In this document: positions 35,315 through 43,549 of the stretch, piece by piece | How the letters are laid out: each line of letters opens with the position of its first letter | Numbering within the stretch: position 1 is the first letter of the stretch | Source of the DNA: Cognatundibacterium rugosum | GTDB taxonomy: Bacteria > Pseudomonadota > Gammaproteobacteria > Burkholderiales > Burkholderiaceae_D | Reading direction: 5' to 3' | Length of the DNA: 64,000 nt | NCBI RefSeq assembly: GCF_014284365.1 | Contig: NZ_JACOGG010000016.1 | Location: 1-64,000, forward strand | Notes under the pieces: generated by a model | Seen by the model: only the letters and a program-made list of their open reading frames with translations | Told to the model about the DNA's origin: nothing | Database searches by the model: none | Translations under genes and position numbers: made by a program

Positions 35315-35770
35315 ATGAAAATGATGCAAATGATTGCCACCCAAATACAACGACACTCTCCTACACTGGCTGGCATTTTCGTCTTACTAAACGCACTGCC
35401 CGTTTCGGCGCTGAACACCAGCCCCGCCAAAGAGCCGCTACTTGCATGCTTTGTCACCTATGCCGGCAGTACCGAAGTGATAGAAACCGGCCTAAGTGCA
35501 AACCCTTACCAGATCGAGGCCAAAGATATCCAGGGACGCTTTCGCTTTAAGCCAGTGATGATTGGTGAGCAAGGGCATATCCGTTACATCAAAATTTATG
35601 CCTATTTCCAAACCAGTAAAACAGATTTACCTATCCATCAGGCAAGTTACTTCCCACCATTCCGGCGTAGCAAACAGGCTTATCTGCTGACCCCATACAA
35701 TGCACTCTATGCGGGCGAGGTTGAGCGTGAACTGCAATATCACTGCACATTAAAGAATATAGCATCATGA
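35315..35770 (+). CDS. Secreted protein of unknown function, coupled to capA-like gene
   Basis: About 151 residues with a likely signal peptide (hydrophobic stretch TLAGIFVLLNALPVSA before LNTSP). The mature part has two cysteines (LLACFVTY and YHCTLK) and aromatic-rich segments such as YIKIYAYFQTSK, suggesting a small beta-rich periplasmic domain. Its stop overlaps the start of the CapA gene by four bases (ATGA), so the two are probably made together. No family is recognised. The start is uncertain: several ATG codons cluster at 35315-35330. Confidence 0.55.
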   Translation: MKMMQMIATQIQRHSPTLAGIFVLLNALPVSALNTSPAKEPLLACFVTYAGSTEVIETGLSANPYQIEAKDIQGRFRFKPVMIGEQGHIRYIKIYAYFQTSKTDLPIHQASYFPPFRRSKQAYLLTPYNALYAGEVERELQYHCTLKNIAS

Positions 35771-36837
35771 TTCCATTCATTTCCGGCGTCGCGATGCGCG
35801 CTATTCACATCACTTTTTTAGTCACGGCGATATTGTTGAGCAGTACTGTCAGTGCTGCAGAAAACGAAGCTAAAGTCAGCCTCTTGTTTGCAGGTGACGT
35901 GGTACTCGATGGTCAGCCCGGAAAGTGGATAGCAAGAGGTAAAGATCCATTTTCCGCATTTGCCGCTATTTTTGCCTCGACCGATATCCGGATTGCCAAT
36001 CTTGAGTGTGTCGTTGCCAAAGAAGGCCAGGCGGCAGATAAGAACTTTACCTTCCGCGCAGAGCCGGAAAGCCTGAGCGTATTGAAGCGCCACGTCGATG
36101 CAGTATCGATCGCAAATAATCATTCCGGAGACTTTGGACGCGCAGCATTTTCTGAAATGCTGACGCATTTACAAACAAATCAGATTCAGTACTTTGGCGG
36201 TGGAAATAATCTGAGCGAGGCACACCGCCCCCTCATCATAGAACGCAAGGGCTTGCGCATTGCGCTGCTAGGCTATAACGAATTTATGCCACGCAGTTTT
36301 GAGGCGGGTGCAGCATCCGCAGGAATAGCCTGGAGTGAAGACGAACAATTGCTACTCGACATACAACAGGCAAGGAACGCCTATAAAGCGGATCTGGTCA
36401 TCCCTTTCATGCATTGGGGCTGGGAAAATGAACTGCACTCTAATCAACGCCAGCAACTCCTCGCAAAAAAAATGATCGATGCGGGTGCGGATGCAGTGAT
36501 AGGCGGGCACCCACATGTACTGCAAGAGACCGCCGTCTATAAAGGTAAGCCGATCATTTACAGCATAGGGAATTTTATGATCGATGCGCTGGACAATGAC
36601 GCGCAAACGCTGGGTTGGGTGATACGGCTGGAGCTGGATAAACAGGGAGTGACAGTATGGGATAGCCGCATTGCCAAAATCAGCAATGATGGGATACCCG
36701 AGCCGCAAGCCCGGCAGTCAAGTGCCTGCTGGGTGCGCGGCGATAAGCAGAGCAGACTTTGCAGCAATGCCGATTCCATGTTCAGCCCGGCTCAGATACG
36801 ACATGCAGGCGCTTCGCCAAAGGCTGCAGCAAACTAA
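35767..36837 (+). CDS. CapA-family protein (poly-gamma-glutamate synthesis type)
   Basis: A 356-residue secreted or periplasmic protein of the calcineurin-like CapA/PgsA metallophosphatase superfamily. A signal peptide (to about residue 33) is followed by LLFAGDVVLDG, ANLECVV, SIANNHSGDFG, PFMHWGWENE and GGHPHVLQE, the conserved metal-site motifs. In Bacillus CapA acts in polyglutamate capsule export, but many relatives in Gram-negatives have no linked capB/capC, as here, so the role is open. Its 3' end overlaps the convergent ferredoxin gene by 56 bp. Confidence 0.82.
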   Translation: MIPFISGVAMRAIHITFLVTAILLSSTVSAAENEAKVSLLFAGDVVLDGQPGKWIARGKDPFSAFAAIFASTDIRIANLECVVAKEGQAADKNFTFRAEPESLSVLKRHVDAVSIANNHSGDFGRAAFSEMLTHLQTNQIQYFGGGNNLSEAHRPLIIERKGLRIALLGYNEFMPRSFEAGAASAGIAWSEDEQLLLDIQQARNAYKADLVIPFMHWGWENELHSNQRQQLLAKKMIDAGADAVIGGHPHVLQETAVYKGKPIIYSIGNFMIDALDNDAQTLGWVIRLELDKQGVTVWDSRIAKISNDGIPEPQARQSSACWVRGDKQSRLCSNADSMFSPAQIRHAGASPKAAAN

Positions 36838-37102
36838 GATCAGAACTCGCTACGGTTACACAGGGCAGTATCCAGCCATCCTGCTTCTCTTCCAGACTCA
36901 GTCCTGGCCACTCTATGGTAAATCGATACTGCCCATGCAGGGATTGACACAAACAAGCACGGCATGTGCCATTGCGACAGGAACTAGGCAGACTGATGCC
37001 CTGTTCCTGCGCATTTTCCAAGACAGTCTTATCAGGCTGTAGTTCACAGCAAATCCCACCTGGCACGAGCATGAGCTGATACTTAACATTATTTTTCGTC
37101 AT
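36782..37102 (-). CDS. 2Fe-2S ferredoxin (plant type)
   Basis: The 106-residue electron carrier has the cluster motif CRNGTCRAC followed by a distant fourth cysteine (LPCVTV), the C-x4-C-x2-C-xn-C pattern of plant-type ferredoxins. ATG at 37102 (MTKNNVKY) is preferred; an in-frame upstream start would add 11 residues. No partner reductase or oxygenase is adjacent. The 3' end lies inside the opposed capA-like gene. Confidence 0.82.
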   Translation of the reverse strand: MTKNNVKYQLMLVPGGICCELQPDKTVLENAQEQGISLPSSCRNGTCRACLCQSLHGQYRFTIEWPGLSLEEKQDGWILPCVTVASSDLSLLQPLAKRLHVVSEPG

Positions 37103-37254
37103 AGTTTCCGTGCTCACATTGCGTTTAGAAACCAATACAGCTAAAACGACTAAAACCTACAAAATTTGCCGCCTGGCCTAAAGTGTCGCCTCTGCGCATG
37201 ATCAGGAAACTCTGATACTGCACCAGAGCGACCAACATATCAGGAGACCGTCGT

Positions 37255-37608
37255 ATGAGCACCATCAACCAGCCTGCAACTGATAGCGTCACGAATACGC
37301 CAGAACGCAGAAATCACTCCTCAACACAACTACGCTTAGTTGAACTGGACCCCAGGCTCGCAATCGCGGGAGAAATCATAGGCGATTACTTGCTATTGCC
37401 AGACATACAGTCGGTCGGCAGCATGCGCGAATGCTGCCCCTTCTGTGGTGACGAACCTTTACAGTTACACCTGCGCTACCGCCACGTCAAGCGCTCACAC
37501 CTATTCTGTAACCGCTGCCATCGCTGCTACGACGCACTGCATCCGGACGGCAGTTCTGCTATCGCCAACTACGCACTGCTCACTATCCCGTCTGTGACAA
37601 CGCCATAA
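37255..37608 (+). CDS. Small zinc-ribbon-like protein of unknown function
   Basis: A 117-residue protein with two cysteine pairs, CPFCG (near residue 61) and CNRCHRC (near 85), likely to bind zinc. The N-terminal 25 residues are polar and probably disordered. CAGGAG precedes the ATG, and a strong terminator follows within a few bases, so it forms a single-gene transcript. No family is recognised; it could bind nucleic acid or protein. Confidence 0.6.
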   Translation: MSTINQPATDSVTNTPERRNHSSTQLRLVELDPRLAIAGEIIGDYLLLPDIQSVGSMRECCPFCGDEPLQLHLRYRHVKRSHLFCNRCHRCYDALHPDGSSAIANYALLTIPSVTTP

Positions 37609-37638
37609 AAAAACGCGGCATGACAGCCGCGTTTTTTC
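37607..37638 (+). terminator. Bidirectional terminator between convergent genes
   Basis: AACGCGGC (37612-37619) pairs perfectly with GCCGCGTT (37626-37633). A-run on the left, T-run on the right. Confidence 0.9.
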
Positions 37639-37661
37639 TGCTACCTTGGCTTGCTGTCCGA

Positions 37662-37958
37662 TTACACGACAGTTTGCAAACGCATCGCGATACCCATATC
37701 GCCGGATACTTTGAGTTTGCCCATCATAAAGCCATTCATAGGATTAAGCTGGCCAGTCAGTAAAGCACCCAGATCCGCCAGTGCGATGGTTATCGTACAA
37801 GCTGCATCCTTGTTTTCATTCGACACCGTATTCGGTGTGGCGCTCGCATCAACAAATACCACGCCATCACTGCCGCAATCAAATTTCAACGTTGCGTTCA
37901 ACCCGCTATCATCGCCTACTTTAGTACGAATTGCTTCTGTGCATGCTTGCAAGTCCAT
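37662..37958 (-). CDS. SCP2 sterol-binding-domain protein
   Basis: The 98-residue protein is a single SCP2-like domain: ITIALADLGALLTGQLNPMNGFMMGKLKVSGDMGIAMRLQ is the characteristic C-terminal half, with the MGKLKVSGD turn. Such proteins carry lipids or long-chain acyl groups in a hydrophobic tunnel. ATG at 37958 follows GGAG; an upstream in-frame start was rejected. Ligand unknown. Confidence 0.85.
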   Translation of the reverse strand: MDLQACTEAIRTKVGDDSGLNATLKFDCGSDGVVFVDASATPNTVSNENKDAACTITIALADLGALLTGQLNPMNGFMMGKLKVSGDMGIAMRLQTVV

Positions 37959-38052
37959 GTCTGCTGCTCCGAGAGTTAAAAAACGGATTGCAATGTAGCA
38001 TGCATTCCCTTCGAGGAACAATACTAGAACTGGTAAGCCAACAAATACCCGA

Positions 38053-38706
38053 TTAACGCAATACGCAACTCAGCATCCAGTAGTACTCATTGCGATAAAT
38101 ACGGATGTCGCGCGCAACCGCTGCAAACTTTTTACGCATATAGCTATCTGTCGGGAAATTTTTGATAACTTCTACCCGGCTGCCATCCGGCATGGTGTGA
38201 ATATGAAAGGTATTGCCTTCCAGGTCAGTACGCGCCACAGGCAAAGTGTCGCCTTCCACTTCATTATCATCAATCAATATCAACGTACTGCCACTGCCTA
38301 TTGCCGCACACCATTGCTTCAAGAGCTTAGTCTGATCTTCACGCTTAACATGCGACCATAAAAATCCTGCGAACGCCGCGCTATAGCGTCCTGCAGCGGC
38401 AACCGGCAGCGCAAATGCATCGGCAAGCGCAAATTCTACGTTATCGTTATCAAATTCCTTGGTTTGCGCGATTTCCAGCAATTCAGGACAAAAATCGGTT
38501 GCGTGTACGGATTCGGCGAAGTCCGCGATTTGCTGGGTCCAATAACCGGTACCGCAAGCCAGTTCCAGCACCTTTTGCCCCATCAGCATCTCACAGACGC
38601 GCTCTTCCATCTCTTCGAGATCACCTTCACGCTCTTCAATCGCGTAGTCCTGCTCCAGAACCGGAGCACGTTGTGCGTAATAGTCGCGCAACTTCAAATC
38701 AGTCAT
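38053..38706 (-). CDS. Class I SAM-dependent methyltransferase
   Basis: The 217-residue protein has the SAM-binding glycine loop VLELACGTGYWT (near residues 44-55) and the acidic motif II (VHATDFCPELLE). The substrate is unknown; the single Rossmann domain fits small-molecule methyltransferases. It lies 11 bp after cysB in the same direction and is likely co-transcribed, hinting at but not proving a link to sulfur metabolism. Confidence 0.82.
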   Translation of the reverse strand: MTDLKLRDYYAQRAPVLEQDYAIEEREGDLEEMEERVCEMLMGQKVLELACGTGYWTQQIADFAESVHATDFCPELLEIAQTKEFDNDNVEFALADAFALPVAAAGRYSAAFAGFLWSHVKREDQTKLLKQWCAAIGSGSTLILIDDNEVEGDTLPVARTDLEGNTFHIHTMPDGSRVEVIKNFPTDSYMRKKFAAVARDIRIYRNEYYWMLSCVLR

Positions 38707-38717
38707 GTTATTTCCGT

Positions 38718-39659
38718 TTATAAATCGTAAGTATCTTTATTGCCCTGCATCACACTATCGACCATTTTCCGGTTTAAGGTGGGGTTAAGCAATTCGATAA
38801 AAGTGTAGACATAGCTGCGCAGATAAGCACCCTGCTTGATCGCAACACGTGACACATTCATCCCGAACAAATGCCCGACCGGCACTGCGCGTAAGCTCTT
38901 ATCGCGTTCTGCATCGAAAGCCATACCGGCGATAATGCCTATTCCCATACCAAGCTCGACATAGGTCTTAATCACATCAGCATCAATCGCTTCAAGCAAA
39001 ATATCAGGTTTCAGATTTCTGATCTGAAATGCATGATCAATCTTGCTGCGACCGGCAAAGGCCGCATCGTAAGTCACCAACGGATAATGGGCGATATCTT
39101 CCAGCGTAATATTCTTCAGTTTCAGTAAAGGATGCTCCAGCGGCAACACCAGCACATGCTCCCACTGATAGCAAGGCAAGGAAATTAAACCATCGTAGCC
39201 AGCAATTGACTCCGTCGCGATCACCAGATCCGCCTGATCGCGCATGACCATATCAGCGATCTGCTTAGGATTTCCTTGCAACAAGGAAAGCCTGACCTTG
39301 GGATATTTCTGCATGAAAGCCTGCACCACTTTAGGCAAGGCATAGCGTGCCTGCGTATGGGTGGTAGCAATCGTAAAACTGCCACTATCCTGCGCCGCAT
39401 ACTCCTTACCGATACGTTTCAGACCATCAATTTCCTGCATGATCAGCTCAACCGACTTCAGCACCGCCCGGCCAGGCTCAGTCAAACCGCGAATACGCTT
39501 ACCGTGGCGCGTAAAAATATCCACACCCAGCTCTTCTTCCAATTCAATAATCGCTTTGGAAACACCGGGTTGTGAGGTAAACAAGGCTTTTGCTGCCTCA
39601 GTCAGATTAAAATTCTGACGGACAGCTTCACGTACAAAGCGTAGTTGATGTAAATTCAT
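38718..39659 (-). CDS. cysB: LysR-family sulfur regulator CysB
   Basis: Tetrameric activator of sulfate assimilation genes that responds to N-acetylserine. The 313-residue protein has the family N-terminus MNLHQLRFVREAVRQNFNLTEAA, a helix-turn-helix with TSQPGVSKAI, and effector-domain segments TTHTQARYALP and GIGIIAGMAF typical of CysB/Cbl. ATG at 39659 is chosen; the frame extends three codons upstream to a TTG. Confidence 0.88.
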   Translation of the reverse strand: MNLHQLRFVREAVRQNFNLTEAAKALFTSQPGVSKAIIELEEELGVDIFTRHGKRIRGLTEPGRAVLKSVELIMQEIDGLKRIGKEYAAQDSGSFTIATTHTQARYALPKVVQAFMQKYPKVRLSLLQGNPKQIADMVMRDQADLVIATESIAGYDGLISLPCYQWEHVLVLPLEHPLLKLKNITLEDIAHYPLVTYDAAFAGRSKIDHAFQIRNLKPDILLEAIDADVIKTYVELGMGIGIIAGMAFDAERDKSLRAVPVGHLFGMNVSRVAIKQGAYLRSYVYTFIELLNPTLNRKMVDSVMQGNKDTYDL

Positions 39660-39886
39660 GAATGACAATATTCTGTGAAAGTGGCGCAGACAGTCGCGGC
39701 ATTCGCCAAGCTCTCAGGAAAAAATCTGCCATCAATAGCAGGTAGTTATCCCGAAAGACCCTTGCCACTAAAAACAATTCGCACCATCATGGGCTGCAAT
39801 CAGCTGAACTAGCTTATGCCGCTAACCTTTAGTAAAACTGAATTGATATACTACCAGCAGTATATAGAGACCTAGAAAAGAATTCC

Positions 39887-42184
39887 ATGCTCAAATTTCA
39901 CTTCGCACCTAAGTTACGCAAGAAACTTAGCTTTTACTCTGCTCTGAGCCTCTTATTCTCGCTATTTATTCACGACCCTGCCCTTGCACAGTCGGTGACA
40001 GACAAGCCTGCAATGTCCAAATCACCCAAAATTTGTGTAGTGCTATCCGGTGGCGGAGCACGCGGCTTCGCCCATATTGGCGTACTCAAGCAATTGGAAG
40101 CCATGCATATCCCCATAGACTGCATCGCAGGTACCAGCATGGGAGCTGTCATTGGTGGCCTGTATGCATCAGGCATCCCGGCCACAGAAATTGAAAAACG
40201 CCTGGAAAAACTGAAACTCAATGACATTGCCCTGGATCGCATAGACCGGCGCCAGCTACCACAAAGCGTACGTGAAGAAGATGAGCAATATCCGCTCGGC
40301 GCCACGCTGGGTCTGAGCGAAAACGGGGTAAGGCTGCCAAGCGGCGTGGTGCAAGCCAGTCAGTTTCAGGAACTGATACAGAACTGGACCTCACATCTGG
40401 CACCTGACATCAAATTCGACCAATTACCCATTCCCTTCCGGGCGGTCGCAACCGATCTCGAAACCGGTCAAATGGTGGTATTCGACAAAGGCGCACTGCA
40501 TAAAGCGATACGCGCCAGCATGGCTGCGCCCGGCGTCTTTGCCCCAACTGAAATCGACGGCCGCTTGTTATCGGATGGTGGACTAGTGCGCAACCTGCCG
40601 GTAGACATCGCCAGAGACATGGGGGCGGACGTGATTATCGCGGTCAATATCGGCACCCCGCTAATGCCTCGCAAACAGTTACAAACACTGTTTAATGTGA
40701 GTCAGCAAATGGTCAATATCCTGACCGAACAAAACGTGAATGCGCAGAAAGCCAGCTTAAAGGAAAGCGACATTTTGATCGAGCCTAACTTGGGTAACAT
40801 CGGTTTCCTGGACTTTGGACGCTCCAAAGAAGCCACAGAAATAGGTCAAGCGGCAGCCCTGCAATTGCAAACCAAACTGGCCGGCCTGGCCTTACCGGAT
40901 CAGGCGTATCGGGTCGCGCAAAACAAACGTGAGAATCCTCAACTGCCACCAATACAAATCAGCTTTATCGAGATTGACAACAATACCGCCATTCCCGAAG
41001 CCGACATCCGGCGCCTGATAGGATTTGAAATCGGCAGCTTTTACAATGCAGAAGAAGTGAATGCCAAGCTGGCTGCACTGGGCACAACCAGAGAATTTGA
41101 TAATCTAAGTCATGAGCTGGTACAAAAAGACCAACGCTATGGCATACGGATACAGGCCAATGGAAAAAACTGGGGCCCGCATTTTCTGCGTTTTGGTCTG
41201 GCCTTATCCAGCGGTTTTGATGGTGCGGGCGGCTACCGCCTACAAGTCGGACATCGCCGCCCCTGGCTGACCGAGGGCGGATTGGAATGGCGTAATGATG
41301 TGGAGCTTGGTAACACACTCAAGTTCCGTACCGAACTGCGCCAACCCTTGTTTGAACGCGAAGGCAGTTATCTGCTGCCCTTTGCCCAGGTCAGCGAAAA
41401 TACAGTCAACTTTTACAAAGACAATGTACGACTCGCTGAATACAGTCTGCGCGCCCAAAAAGCTGGTGTCGAAGTCGCGTACCGGCTGGGCAATCTGGGC
41501 ACGCTGGGCGAAGCCCGTTTAGGCTTGAATTACAACCGTTACAGTATTATTCCAAAGCTGGGCGGCGTGCTCACGTCAAACGGCGTGGATATTACCAGCT
41601 CAATCGACAGCTTGCCTAGCGCAAGTATCCAACAGTATGGACTCAAAACCGGTGTCGTGATCGATCAGCTCAGCGACCCCAGCTTTCCGCGTGAAGGCTA
41701 TAAAGTGGATACGGGTCTGTTCCTTGGCATGGACCGTTCGCGCGACAGCTACCAAGAGTTCAACCTCGATACAGTCTGGGCCAAAAGTTACGGCAGCCAC
41801 AGCCTGAATCTGAAATTCAGCGCAGCCGGACTCTTTCAGAAAAACGACAACAAGATACGCGGCATCGGTTCTATGCTGGGTGGTTTCCAGCGCTTGTCTG
41901 CCTATCAGCAAGACCAGTTCCTGGGCAATTACATGCTATATGGCAGCGCCACCTATCTGCTACGCGCCATCAATTTTGAAATGGCGGGACAAAGCCTGTT
42001 CTTTGGATCTTCACTGGAAATGGGCAATGTCTGGAATGAAAAGAAAGAGATTTCCGTCAACTCGCTGCGTAAAAGCCTGAGCGTGTTTGGCGGCGTCAAC
42101 AGCTTTATGGGCCCCATCTATCTGGGCTTTGCGATAGGCCAGAATGGCGCACGCACGGTATTTTTCCAGTTAGGACGCCAGTAA
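39887..42184 (+). CDS. Patatin-like phospholipase with outer-membrane barrel (PlpD-like, type Vd)
   Basis: The 765-residue protein has a signal peptide (cleavage near PALAQS), a patatin domain with oxyanion motif GGGARGF, catalytic serine in GTSMG and catalytic aspartate in SDGGLVRNLP, then a POTRA-like segment (about 330-400) and a C-terminal beta-barrel related to BamA/TpsB. This is the layout of type Vd autotransporters such as PlpD of Pseudomonas, which expose or release a phospholipase A1. Its substrate here is unknown. It is monocistronic. Confidence 0.88.
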   Translation: MLKFHFAPKLRKKLSFYSALSLLFSLFIHDPALAQSVTDKPAMSKSPKICVVLSGGGARGFAHIGVLKQLEAMHIPIDCIAGTSMGAVIGGLYASGIPATEIEKRLEKLKLNDIALDRIDRRQLPQSVREEDEQYPLGATLGLSENGVRLPSGVVQASQFQELIQNWTSHLAPDIKFDQLPIPFRAVATDLETGQMVVFDKGALHKAIRASMAAPGVFAPTEIDGRLLSDGGLVRNLPVDIARDMGADVIIAVNIGTPLMPRKQLQTLFNVSQQMVNILTEQNVNAQKASLKESDILIEPNLGNIGFLDFGRSKEATEIGQAAALQLQTKLAGLALPDQAYRVAQNKRENPQLPPIQISFIEIDNNTAIPEADIRRLIGFEIGSFYNAEEVNAKLAALGTTREFDNLSHELVQKDQRYGIRIQANGKNWGPHFLRFGLALSSGFDGAGGYRLQVGHRRPWLTEGGLEWRNDVELGNTLKFRTELRQPLFEREGSYLLPFAQVSENTVNFYKDNVRLAEYSLRAQKAGVEVAYRLGNLGTLGEARLGLNYNRYSIIPKLGGVLTSNGVDITSSIDSLPSASIQQYGLKTGVVIDQLSDPSFPREGYKVDTGLFLGMDRSRDSYQEFNLDTVWAKSYGSHSLNLKFSAAGLFQKNDNKIRGIGSMLGGFQRLSAYQQDQFLGNYMLYGSATYLLRAINFEMAGQSLFFGSSLEMGNVWNEKKEISVNSLRKSLSVFGGVNSFMGPIYLGFAIGQNGARTVFFQLGRQ

Positions 42185-42207
42185 AGCCTGTTGAATTGAT
42201 GCGATAA

Positions 42208-42241
42208 AAAGAGCCCGAATCTTTGCGCAGATTCGGGCTAT
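42208..42241 (-). terminator. Bidirectional terminator between convergent genes
   Basis: AGCCCGAATCT (42212-42222) pairs perfectly with AGATTCGGGCT (42229-42239). The A-run on its left makes it a good terminator for the leftward FAH gene. Confidence 0.85.
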
Positions 42242-42279
42242 TGACTAAGACTGACGGCTTACCTGACATAGGGCTGCAA

Positions 42280-43263
42280 TTAATCCGGTTCAACCAGACT
42301 TTGATCAATCGCACCAAAGATAGATTTACCATTTTTATCCAGCATTTCTATCTTAATGCTGTCGCCATACTGCATAAACGGCGTGATAGCTTCACCGGTT
42401 GCGATCATCTCCAGCGCACGCTTTTCAGCAATACAGCTATAACCTTTGCCAGCATCCTTATTGGATACGGTTCCCGACCCGATGATGGTACCGGCACGCG
42501 CGCGGCGGGTTTTACATAAATGCGTAATCAGTTGCGGGAAAGAGAAAGCCATGTCGATACCGGCATTTGGCTGGCCAACCAGATTTCCATTCCAGCTCGA
42601 TCGCAGTGCCAGATGTACTTTGCCATCACGCCAGGCGTCGCCTAATTCGTCAGGCGTCACTGCCACCGGAGAGAAACTGGAGGCTGGCTTCGATTGAAAA
42701 AAGCCAAAACCCTTCGCCAGTTCTGCAGGGATCAGATTGCGCAATGAGACATCATTGACCAGCATGAGTAAGCGGATATGCTCAGCCGCCCTGTCGGGGC
42801 TGACGCCCATCGGCACATCGTCAGTGATGATCGCTATTTCACTTTCAAAATCAATGCCCCATTCGACAGCCCCCAGCACGATGTCATCACAAGGCCCGAT
42901 GAAATCATCACTGCCGCCCTGATACATCAGCGGATCATGCCAGAAGCTTTCAGGCATTTCGGCCTGGCGCGCTTTTCTGACCAGCTCCACATGATTCACG
43001 TAAGCGGAACCATCGGCCCACTGAAATGCGCGTGGCAGAGGCGCCATGCACTGATGCGGCTGAAAATCAAAGCTATAGGCGACTTTACCTGCATTCAAAC
43101 GCTGATACAGCTCTTCCAGTTGTGGCGCCATGAATTGCCAGTCATCCAGCACGCGTTGCAAAGTCGGCGCTATGCCATTGGCGATGCAGGCCGTTTTCAG
43201 GTCGCGTGAAACCACGATTAATTGTCCGTCACGGGACCCGTCTTTTAAGCTCGCTAACTTCAT
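42280..43263 (-). CDS. Fumarylacetoacetate hydrolase (FAH) family protein
   Basis: The 327-residue protein shows FAH-family metal-site features, such as GIDFESEIAIITDDV (acidic metal ligands) and the GTIIGSGTVSNKD region. Members hydrolyse C-C bonds in acylpyruvates, fumarylpyruvate or fumarylacetoacetate, in aromatic degradation. No tyrosine or homogentisate genes are adjacent, so the substrate is unassigned. Confidence 0.85.
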   Translation of the reverse strand: MKLASLKDGSRDGQLIVVSRDLKTACIANGIAPTLQRVLDDWQFMAPQLEELYQRLNAGKVAYSFDFQPHQCMAPLPRAFQWADGSAYVNHVELVRKARQAEMPESFWHDPLMYQGGSDDFIGPCDDIVLGAVEWGIDFESEIAIITDDVPMGVSPDRAAEHIRLLMLVNDVSLRNLIPAELAKGFGFFQSKPASSFSPVAVTPDELGDAWRDGKVHLALRSSWNGNLVGQPNAGIDMAFSFPQLITHLCKTRRARAGTIIGSGTVSNKDAGKGYSCIAEKRALEMIATGEAITPFMQYGDSIKIEMLDKNGKSIFGAIDQSLVEPD

Positions 43264-43549
43264 ATTTCCTCTGTACAGTCAGGTTTGCCGCATTGTACCT
43301 GATCAGCCACGCTGGCTGCGATAGGCCCAAACCGCAGATTTTTCTTCAGCAGTGAACTATGCAAGCCCGGCGCACTCCAAGCAGCTCAGACGGCAAGCCA
43401 GCAGGTCTGCACAGCGAAGCCGGATTTCTCAAGTCCTTGTGTATCCATCTGGTACTCCTGCCTTAAAATGACAGCATAGTCCGCGCAGCTGAACTTTTTC
43501 CTGCAGCGGATATTGATCCAATCGACGTGACATTTAGTGAAAGCTTATT

